A DNA stretch of 64,000 nucleotides from Linum tenue. Its lineage: Eukaryota; Streptophyta; Magnoliopsida; Malpighiales; Linaceae. Position numbers and translations under genes: made by a program. A model generated the notes under the pieces. The model was not told the DNA's origin, made no database searches, and saw nothing but the letters and a program-made list of their open reading frames with translations. Each line of letters begins with the position of its first letter. Within the stretch, counting starts at the first letter, position 1. The stretch spans positions 19,366,150-19,430,149 of the forward strand of contig CAMGYJ010000004.1 in the NCBI GenBank assembly GCA_946122785.1, in the 5' to 3' direction. This document shows positions 46,259 through 56,500 of this stretch, piece after piece.

Positions 46259-49079
46259 ATGTCCTCCGACGAAGAAGAAGTCGACGCCGGCAGAGGCAGG
46301 GGGAGAGGCCGGTGAGGTCGTGGCGGCCGTTTGCGCGGTGAGACTCTCGTCGGCGGCTTGAAATTTTTTTTTTAATGGTTTGTGTTTTTTTTTTATGTTT
46401 TGTTGCTTTGTTTTTGCAATTCCTAGGCTTATGGATCCTTATTCGATGAGATTACCGCCGGCGACAATTGATCCAGGTCCGGTCGATGCGACACTTCTTT
46501 GGGGACATGGCCAACATCGTATCGACTCTGTTTGGACAAACGAGGTAAGTATTTGATAATTATTCATATACAGTTAATTAGCTAATTAGATTATTTTAGT
46601 TGGTGAACTGAACTGTACTGTTAGAGAATAGGATTACGTATCAGATTTTTTGGAATTAGTATAATTTGATATTAGATTAGACAGATTAGAATTAATTAGG
46701 TGAAATTAGAATTATTACGAATGAAGATGAATTAATAAAAGTTTTGTGCACTATAGGCTGGTGATCGATCTTACCATGTTCGAGGTACGACCATTTTAGT
46801 ACCTTACCATGAGCTTTATCGGCCATATCTCGAAGCGGCAGGCTTGTTAAGTGTCGTGCCCCTAGTCCCTATGAACCCCGATGCGAGTTTGAATACTGCG
46901 CTCGTAGAGCGATGGCGACCCGAGACGTCGACCTTCCATCTACCGTGTGGTGAGATCACGATCACGTTAGAGGACGTTGTTACACTGTTCGGTCTGGCGA
47001 TCGACGGTGATGCCGTCGTAGTTAATATACCGGATGAGGATTGGTCGGCGATCGTTTGAGACTGTTAGGACGGGTTCCGGCTGATCTTGTAGGAGGTGTC
47101 GCTGTTGTTAGGATTGTTTGGCTGAGGGTTGAATTCAGTCATCTACGGGAAAATGCATCACAGGAGGTTATAGAGCAGTTTGCACGAGCTTATGCTCTAT
47201 CTCTGATTGGAGGTGTACTTTTCCCGGATCGGTCTGGATCTACGGTGCACCTACAGTACCTACTTCTGATTGAGGATTGGCAGAGAGCTGGACGGTTCGC
47301 CTGGGGAGCTGCTGTTTTATCGTACCTGTACTGTGAGATGGGTAGGTCGACTTTGCACATTACGCATACCGGCACTTCTCTAAGCGGTGGCCTTGGTGGA
47401 TGGGTCGCCCTACTGCAGTTCTGGGCGTGGGAGCGATTTCCACTTCCGGCACCTCGAGATTCAGAGACGAGGGCACAGGCCACCGAGGATGCATCCCCAC
47501 GTGGTCTTCGATGGCTTTCAGCCAACAGTCGTCAGTATGGTGACCAGCTATTCCAGTACAAGCTGTGGTTTGACGCGATGGACACCGTGGTGGTTAGTAT
47601 ATAACATTCAATTTTATAGAATAGTTTTCATTTGTTTTATTTTTTTAGATTTAGGGATAATAACGTTAAATTTTTGCTAAGTAGTGGCAACCTTACCGTG
47701 AGAGAGCACTTCATCTCAGAGGTAGTGTGATACAGTCTGAGACATTTCGAGCAGTAGTGCCACTTATCTGCTTTTCATCGGTGATGTGGCATCATCCAGA
47801 CCGCGTGCTCCGACAGTTTGGCATGAGGCAGCATGAGCCTCATCCGCCACATCCTGAGGCTGAGGTTAGGTTTTTTCTTCGCCAGGCTACTCGTGGGCCA
47901 TCGCGTGGGCAGCAGTTGGTACACGCCTCCAGAGAGTCGCTTGCTTTCTGGAACCGTCGACACGAGTTTGTAGCGACAGCTTTATACACTGATGAGGAGT
48001 TAGCCTACCACTCGGAGCATATGGAGTGGTATAGAGATGTCACCAGACATTCCGGCACACGGAGAGGAGCTGTAGCGGAGGCATTGGTTAGTTATTTGAT
48101 TTATTTGCTTAATTTGTTGTTAACTGTGTGAAATATCTGACATTTTGTTGATGTTTTTTAGTACGACACTATCGAGCATGCTGAGGTGAGTTTGCGTGAC
48201 GGTGTAAGGATTGGAGGGCTGACCCCTGACCAATGTGAGGACTTGGCCAACTTTATGGCATCCGGGGTTGCTACTCTAGGGTTTGAGCAGCGTAGATACC
48301 CTGATCTCACAGTACCTGTACAGCCCCATTATGCGAAGCCTGTCATGACTGCCTGGCCAGAGCGTACTGATCCGACACCGGGCTAGGTCGTCCCAGGGCC
48401 ATAGTTCAGACAGGAGCATAGGCCACGTAGACAGCAACGTGAGCATCGTGATGTACCTAACCCATTCCGGGTTTCAGATCGACAGCGAGCACAACCCATC
48501 CGGCCTACATCGAGGAGCTTCCAGTTTAATCCACTTCGGTCGCAGTTTCAGTCATATCCTTCCTCGAGCTTTCAATCGCCGCGACGGCAGCAGTTTCATT
48601 CAGATCCGTCTTCGAGCTTTCAGTCGCCGCGACGGCAGCAGTTTCAGTCAGATCCGTCTTCGAGCTTCTATCAGCCAGAGGATAGCTTCCATACACCGCA
48701 GCATACTACGATGGGAGGCGGAAACATGGCTTCAGGTGGTGATAACTACAACAACTTCAAACAACAACTTCTACAGGATTATTCGAAGGAAATACAACAA
48801 CTAAATACCAAACTACAACAACTTCAAACAACAACTTCTACAGGATTATTCGAAGGAAATACAACAACTACTACATTTGAACAAACTTCTCAGCCACGTC
48901 TATTACCTCTACTTCCTCTTCTACCACCTCTCGCACTTGGTTGGCCACCACTCCCTCTTCGGTTGCTCCCACTCCCACTAGCTTGGCCACCGCAGGTTGA
49001 TGCATTATGTCCCGCTTGGTTACAGTTGCTACACACTTGGTGTGATGCACCCTCCCTTAGCCAATCCATCTCGTTGTGA
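46259..49079 (+). pseudogene. Plant mobile domain (MAIN-like) gene of the MULE, disrupted
   Basis: Exons: 46259-46311, 46427-46544, 46757-47592, 47685-48086, 48162 onward. N-terminus MSSDEEEVDAGRGRGRGR, then domain text WGHGQHRIDSVWTNE, FHLPCGEITITLEDVVTLFG, DWQRAGRFAWGAAVLSYLY, LLQFWAWERF and FSSVMWHHPDRVLRQFGM. The last exon ends in Gln/Ser/Pro-rich units (SFQSPRRQQFHSDPSS repeated). Lesions: a frameshift near 47055 (SAIV-stop against LLGRVPADL) and two in-frame TAGs at 48384 and 48402, both likely from CAG. The domain also occurs in host MAIN/MAIL silencing factors; in mobile elements its role is unknown. The 3' end is uncertain: the frame runs antisense over the end of the MURA gene. Confidence 0.8.
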
Positions 49080-50950
49080 ATCCTTGTAACTCGTGGCCTC
49101 CCCGGCTTCCTAATCATGTGCACATTAGGATGGAGAGTAGGACCATTATGCTTCTTCCAACCCTTAGGTTCACCAAGAGGTGCGAAACTTGTCCCATAAC
49201 AAGCCATCACTGTTTCCAGCTTGTAGACATTGTTTACAAACCTATACGCATTAGCCCCCATTCGGTTGCAAGCTGCAATGGCATGAGAGCAAGGAATTTT
49301 ATTTCCTTGAAATTTACCACAGGTGCAAAATCCCTCCCGGTTTTGGTCGTCAAAGTGCACAGTGAGTGCGTTTGACCCCATCATGTTGAAATTGTTGGGG
49401 GGGGTCTGAACTACATAGATGCCTTGACTCCGATCAAGAGCTGTCACAGAATGTCCAACTGCCTTTTGTGACCAGTACTTCATCAGCTCTTCGCACTTGG
49501 TGGAGTACTGTGAAGGACCACTTCTAATTTCTGCTCTTGTCTCCAACCTGTACTTTTCGAATTTCTCCACCAATCGCCAATAGGTATGTTGCACAAGAGA
49601 AGCTATAGGAAGTGCACGAATACCTTTGAAAACACCATTGATGCTTTCTGCCATGTTGGATGTCAGTATAGACCAACGACGCCCACCGTTGTAGTTATCA
49701 TGTGCTAAACTCCAACGAATCTGATGTTGATCCACCCAGTTATCACATGAAATATTTCTATCACTGGCCACCTTCTTAAATTGCTCAACTTGACGATCGA
49801 ACTTCTCCAACCGTTTTTCTCCAGCTAACAAAATAAACAACCACACGGGTTAGATAAATTCATGACAAAATTACATGAAAATAAATAACATAATTAAATG
49901 AAGAAGGCTTACCGACTCGAAATAGTTGCTTATACATAATTCTGCTTTTAGTCTTCCTTTGCAAATTGCTTGCATAGTGTTGCATGCACCACCTCCACTC
50001 CCAACCTCTTCCGATGTTATTCATGGCTTCATAGAGTCCTGCATGTCTATCTGAGATGATGCATACATCATTTCGATCATTCAAACCCTGAACGTTCCTT
50101 ATGAACCATGGCCAACTCTCAGTATTCTCGCTCTCCACTATGGCAAATGCAATTGGAAAAATCTTCTCCCGACCATCAAATGAGCTCGCCATGAGTAGCA
50201 CTCCTTTATACTTCCCAGTAAGAAATGTTCCATCTATACAAGGTCCATAAGCCCAGAATACTCGCTGGAATATCGAATGACCTGGTTGAGTCGAAGGAAC
50301 TCTTACCCAATCAATCACCAAAGTTGGCATTTTTCTCTTGACTACCCGCAAGAATGTTTGCAAAAAATCGTAGGATTCTTCCCAATTTCCATGCAACTTC
50401 TCCAATGCTCTTTGTTTCCCATACCAAGCCTTCTTGTAAGTAACTTGCATATTAAACTTATCTTTCAACTCGGCTTGCACAGTTAAAACACTCAGATTTG
50501 GTTGGGCAAGTACCAAATGTTTGACGGCCTCAGATATCATGTCGACATCAAGATGGCGATGATCCGTCGGTTGAGTCGTACTGCTACAAGAATGCACCAA
50601 CTCAGCCTTTCTCACAGTCCATTCGCCTCCAACATCTCGACATCCAAACCGCACCATCCAAGGACAATTGTCATCCTTGTGCCTCAAGCATCTGACCTTC
50701 CAGATTGAAGGTGACGACTCCACCACGCCATATTGAAAGTTGCGTTGTAGTGCGTGGTGTTTAATCGCCATCTGTGCAGCTTTGTTTCGAGTGAAATATC
50801 TGCCCCTTGTAGAATTCTCCTTCAAAACTATCAACAATAGGCATTGGAATTACGCCATATGAATCAACAAGTGAGTATTCTTCGTCCTCTTCATTACCCT
50901 GCAAGTAAAAATATGGAGGATAATTAGGCTGCTCTCCTTCCCCCTCTTCC

Positions 50951-50983
<33 letters not shown>

Positions 50984-51318
50984 TCCTCTCCGTCATCACC
51001 GTCATCATAGTCATGATCGGATGGCACGCTCCATGAATCATCTTCTTCCTCTCCACCCTGATCCTCACTGAGTTCAACATGTATCTCAGCACCCAAACAA
51101 TAAGGATTTTGTGCCATAAAATTCCAAAGCACATTCAAGCTATCATCATCCACAATAGGCATCGCATAATGAAATAAAACACCATTCTGCCATTCTGGAA
51201 GACGGTAAGTGAAACCTGTGATCACATCACTATCTTGTACTGCTTCGTCTCTACGCCGTATTCTCGGAATTAGATTCTCACAAAGATAATGATATGTGAC
51301 CCTGGATGGAATCGTCAT
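48890..51318 (-). pseudogene. MURA-type MULE transposase, probably frameshifted
   Basis: Two exons, 51318-49913 and 49824-48890. An acidic N-terminal part (TIPSRVTYHYLCENLIPRIR, Glu-run) leads to a MuDR DNA-binding domain (MAIKHHALQRNFQYGVVESS, CPWMVR, HSC), DDE residues Asp in PCIDGTFLTG, Asp in CIISDRHAGL and Glu in SNMAESINGVF, a SWIM finger CTCGKFQGNKIPCSHA, a CCHC knuckle CSNCNQAGHNASTC and a Gly/Arg/Ser tail. Reading shifts frame near 50790 (GQIFHSK in one frame, AAQMAIKHH in another), so the acidic part is separated unless translation restarts downstream of the shift. All catalytic residues lie after the shift. Convergent with the mobile-domain gene. Confidence 0.85.
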
Positions 51319-52146
51319 CTGAAAACTACTACGCCAACGAATTTGACGCCCAAATTATCCTCTACTTTCTCCGATTTCCACCGAACGACTAGTTCAAATC
51401 TTCTAAAATCACTACAAAAAAACAAACTCACTAATTAAAACTAAACACAATCATAATAGCATTTGAATAATATAATTACAAAATAAATGTGTCTCTTACC
51501 TATTAGCCATTTTTGCAGCAGCAACCAGAGCTCTCTCCTTTGTTTTGGACGATTTTTTTTGTGGTGTGAAACTGGAACGAAATTGGCTGGGTTTATATAG
51601 GGGGTGGCCAATAAGGCAGCGGTGCCACCTTAGTCTCGGGCGCCGCCACCTGGGATAATTTCCCACCTAACTCGCTGATGTCTCAGGCGGTGCCACCTTA
51701 GTCTCGGGCGCCGCCGCCTGGGATAATTTCCCACCTAACTCGTTGATGTCTCAGGCGGTGCCACCTGAGTCTTGGGCGCCGGCGCTGTCACTTTTAAATA
51801 AAACGATCCAAAATGTCATCCACAGCGGCGGCGCCTGAGTCCCAGGTGTTCTCGCCATTTTTTGTCTCCAAAACACAATATCTGTGTAAATACTTTTTAA
51901 TCCGCCATATTGGTGGTAAATTAAAAAACAAAACAATATTTGTGTCATTTATACCAGAGATGTCTGTCATACAAAATTACTGCTCCAGCTCATTCCAGTG
52001 TTTGTAAGAGAAGAGCTTTTCCATTCAATATTGGCTTTCCCACAAAAGCTTCTTGCGGCTAAAAAAGATATCTCTAGTAGTACATGTACAATTCCTCTAT
52101 CGTGTATCTATACAAAAATGGTACTTCATCATCTCCATTCCTTCAA

Positions 52147-52458
52147 TCAACTCAGGTTCGAAGTCACTGAAATGAAAGTTTCTTCCCGGCATGGAATTGT
52201 CAAGCCGCCCATTGGATGGTCAAAACCAAACTCCTCTTCAGCCATACTCAACAGATCTTGAAACGAAGGTTGGCTCAAATACGACACTGGTACTACAAAC
52301 CGCTTCCTCTGTGATTCTCCCACATAAACTGCCAAGTGACCCTTGGGAACATCTGGAAACCTCGACGACGACGATGATGACGACGATTTGCTTAAGCCAC
52401 CAGAACCGGATCGTCGAAGAATTCGGTTAGCAATGTTGCCTGGCAACCCAATACCCAT
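52147..52458 (-). CDS. SAUR-like auxin-responsive protein
   Basis: 103 residues from [20 protein letters not shown] with a Ser-run, then [53 protein letters not shown] and the normal end [11 protein letters not shown]. Complete and uninterrupted, closest by eye to the copy at 41130. The family start was chosen over upstream in-frame codons because a TATA box (TATATAAAG, 52586-52594 minus sense) lies ~130 bp before it. Role as for the SAUR above: auxin-responsive control of PP2C.D phosphatases and cell expansion. A MULE lies 190 bp downstream. Confidence 0.9.
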   Translation of the reverse strand: MGIGLPGNIANRILRRSGSGGLSKSSSSSSSSRFPDVPKGHLAVYVGESQRKRFVVPVSYLSQPSFQDLLSMAEEEFGFDHPMGGLTIPCREETFISVTSNLS

Positions 52459-53599
52459 GGTGCTTTCTTTGGCTGGATTTTCAACTTGTGGTGATGAAAG
52501 AGAAGAACTCAGTGAAGAATTGGAAGACTTGAAATTATCTTTGCGTTGGTTGTGATTTGTGGATTGAGCAGCTACTATAAGACCCTTTATATAGATATAA
52601 GTCTTCCGGGCTTCCCATCTACAACTCAGAAGAACCAAAACTGAATTTGGACATAGTTCAGGCAGTCTCACATGGTTTTGTCTTGGCAATGATGGAACAG
52701 AATGCAGGGGAACCATTGGAGGGTACCCTACAGCTGGGCGGGCCACATAATGTCATATCCATATTGATCCTATGGTGAAGCTTAGTGATGTCATATCCAT
52801 ATATGGATCTATCCACATATGACATAACTACAGCACAGACGTGAGGGAGATGAGAGGTATTTAGGGGTACCATGTCCTACAACAACAGCCACAATTGGAA
52901 GGGACATGCTGCTGCCTTGGATTGATGGAACACATGTAGGGGACCTAGCAAGGTATTTGCCCTACATTGGAGGGGACATGCCTTCGGCAACCTCCTACCA
53001 TAAAAATAGTGGCAATGTTGAGAAAGAACTATGAAGGAGGCAGAAGCAATTAGGTGATGCTGGTCTGACCAACCAAGCAACTAGTTTCTAATATATGCTT
53101 GGGAAGATTGATTCCACATTCTGTCAAGATGATGCCTTATCTAACTGGAAGAAATTCCGCTAGAATGTCAATTTGAATGTACCCTTTTTATTTGGTTAGA
53201 TTCAGGGTTCATGTCTGTCAGAGCATCAACCAAGATGAGTGATGTAAGCACATCTTTGTTAGAATGCATATCATATAAATCAATGAATGTTGAGCATAAT
53301 GGTGCCCTAGTGATACTTTCTCAAATTTCTTGAGATAACCCACTTCTAGGAGGGATACCTAATCATTCCTGTGACTTTTGGTGGCACACAAACACGCTTG
53401 GATGATCAAGTCGATACTACAGAGGCAAATTTTGAATGTCACATCGTGAGTCGGCTAAACCTTGTGAGAAATTATACAGGCTCAAAGAGAGTGGCTCATG
53501 AACTCTCACACATAAATACATGTTTATAGCATTGTGTGCCCCATTGGATCTGAGAAAAGTAATCGAGTAAGAACACCCATGCAGTTCAACTGTTGAAAC
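52459..53599. promoter_or_regulatory. SAUR promoter and spacer
   Basis: Holds the SAUR TATA box and CTACAACTCAGAAGAACC-type flank shared with 41650. Beyond 52960 no repeat or gene is evident; the last ~100 bases are the 3' flank of the bromodomain gene. Confidence 0.55.
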
Positions 53600-56500
53600 T
53601 CAGGAGCAAGATGTTAGGACCTTATCAGCTCCATGACTCGATAATGATGCTGATGATGGTTTTTCTGGCTGATGTGGATTCTCCCGAGCACCTGTGTGCT
53701 GATCAACCTACCAAGAATGATACAAGGCCATGTTGAGAGTTGGTCCACAAAAGGAGTCTGATGAAAACAATCGAATTGATATTTACCTGGTCTGTGTGTG
53801 TCGATATTGACATTACAGGTGGTACACCCATCTTCCCGAGCATAAGCTCCATGTTTGCGTTCATCCTAGCAATCTGAGCTTCCATGGAGTTGTACTTTTG
53901 CTCAATTACCTCCACTTTATGATAAACCTTGTTTGCTTCATCATCTGCTTGCTTTTTGGCCTCCATGGCCATCTTTGCAAACTGGATATGGCCACACTTT
54001 CGGCCGTATAGAGTGTTAGGGGTAGGTCCCAGACCACACATACGCACATGACTGTTCTTTTCTTCACCCATTACATCACGGAATGTGTCACGAGAACTAT
54101 CACTGGCTTCTGAATCCTGCTGCTTCTCAGAAGCTTTTTCTTGCAGTTTTGCCTGAGACCAAAACAGAAATCACCAAGTATTGATTCTGTAATCAATTAC
54201 AATAATTAATACCACAAATCTATGAACTGCACTGAACTTAGAACATACGATCACTTCTGCGGCTTTTTCACTGACAGGATTTCCATCCTTTCGTGTATGG
54301 GTCAGCACATACAACTCTGCCCTAGTAGGGGCCTTCCCATCAGCCCTTTTCGCACGCTGCTCACATTCCACACACACACACACAAAAAGACCTTAAACCA
54401 CTATTATTTGACCATCAAAACTGCATGAGTTGTGTGATTTTAATTTCAATAAGTTGCTACCTCTTCCTCCCTTAAGGTCGCATAACTCTTTGAACCAGAG
54501 GTGTGTCCGCCTTTAAGATTGGCACGATTTGCCTTCTGCCTTGCAGCATACAACTACAAAAAGAAACATGATATTTCAGCCTCCACTTTACATCAAGACA
54601 CGATTAAGTTTGGACCTGATAAATGTTTCTACCCAGAGAACATACCTGCACGTCTTCCTTGTTCCAATAGGATATGAGAATTGGCCATTGATCGGGAAGC
54701 ACTCTCTTGTCAAGATTCCTCATACGCTCTTCATCAGTCTTGTACGAGTAATAGTCTGCCTTCAACCTTGCTTTCCAGTTCCTCCATTTTGTAGAAAGAG
54801 ACTTCATCACCCACGATTTCCCCATTACTGGATCAATCTCAAACTTTGCCTTCGAAATACAGAGAAAGAAGGAATTAAGTGAAAGAAACAAATATATTAT
54901 GAAATCAAGGAGAATATGAATTGTACACCTTAGAGAATGCTCCCCCCCCCCCCCCCCCTCCCCTCTTTCCGTAACGAGCCTCTATCTATATCAACCCACT
55001 CATTTCCTTCTTGTCAATTAACCTACACATAGGTGTTTTGAGTTACCTGAACCATCAGCCACATGGTTTCTTTGTTGGCCTTTGGCACTCTGGACCAGTG
55101 CACAAGAGTAACAGGAGCCAAGTTACCATCCCGTGCCAAGGTTCCCAGAAAGGAAGCCAGTTTTCTTCCTTCAGAGCCTATTGCTTGTCCCAAATCATTC
55201 AGGGGAACAACCATTTTTCTACCATCAGGCGTGTCCCATGCAGCACGACGATAGGGCAGATCTCGTTTTCGCTTTTTTGAGCTAGGTGCACCCTCTTCCA
55301 GCCTGCCTGGGCTGCTGTGGTCTTCATACTGCTGATGCGGGGAAGGAGAGTGCTGGAAGGAGGGGGTTGCAGTTTCCGTCGGACAATTATTAGAACATGC
55401 TTCATTCTGTCTCGCGTCCCTCTCCAATCCATTCACATCTAACAAGCATGAGTTGGTCATTTAGATAACTGAATAACAAGCACACAAGACAGTCTAAAGC
55501 TCATCATAATATTGGGCCTGTTTGTTTCAGCAGAAGAAAAACTACAAAAGAACTGGACTTATAATGCACATAAAAACACATTTATTCAATCTACCTTTTC
55601 GAAACCACTATTCATGCTGAACTCGACAAATTATTAAAATCTAAAAGCCACCTTACTGCGACTTTGAAATAAGAATGTATTCTTAAAGTTTTGCCCATAA
55701 TAGTCATTTCGGGAAACTCGCTCACTCCTATGATATCAAACAAAATATATGTGAGCCTTCATGGCATATCTTGGACAAAAAAAAATTACTAACATAAATA
55801 TCTCGTCACATCAACTATATTCTTGTCTAAAACAGAACCAAACATGGTTTCTTCACCTTTACCAAAACTCGAAAAATTTACTCTTTTAGCTGAATCAAAC
55901 ACACCCACTATAAAGTATAAACTGAATGAACATCAGACCCACTATACAGTTCATCGCAAATTTCAAACCAGAAGGAATGGTTCAGAGGTGACACAGATAT
56001 GAAATTCCTTAAAACTCAACAAACTCATGACTACCAAACAGCATGAGAAGCCTACCCCCTGCATGTGAAGCAGAAGCAAACCACTCAGAGTCTTGTGGCT
56101 GTCCAATATTTCCCTCAGGTATCTGTGACCGATGTTCATGGCTATGACCAACCGGAGGTTGTTGTGGTTGAAGTTGGCTCTGGCTAGTCTCTATGGGGTT
56201 AACTACAGCTGTGGACACAAATCCATTTTGCCCCAAATCACTCCTAGCAAGCAGACCGTCTGGAGATCCTACACAATGGAAACATAACTGCTTATAAGTG
56301 CAATGGAAGCATAGGCCTCACAGCTCCGTCATCAGGAACCCCAAGAGATCAAATGCACATACGTGTGTCGTCGTTCTCTTGAACAAGAGACGGAGATGGC
56401 TGTTGCTGACTAGGACTTCTCGTGCGACGTCTCTGATAATGTAGGGTTGATTTTGACTGATGCTTAGAACGGCTTGACTTAGCCGTGATAGAAGCCCGAG

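Larger units (their letters stand above)
45752..51954. mobile_element. MULE carrying plant mobile domain and MURA genes
   Basis: 6203 bp with a perfect 9-bp target duplication CAGAGATGT (45743-45751 and 51955-51963). Inverted ends of ~125 bp share TGACACAAATATTGTTTT and GGATTAAAAAGTATT. GC-rich subterminal tandem units follow: ~64 bp twice at 45901-46018 (GGTGCTGGCGCCGGAGACTA), ~70 bp nearly three times at 51612-51780 (GGTGCCACCTTAGTCTCGGG). Two genes converge inside. It interrupts the 3' flank of the SAUR gene at 52147; the paralogous flank at 41000 is uninterrupted. Confidence 0.92.

Noticed and set aside
48439..48804. Open frame with RDGSSFIQIRLRAF repeats
   Set aside because: Out-of-frame shadow of the Ser/Gln-rich last exon of the mobile-domain gene.
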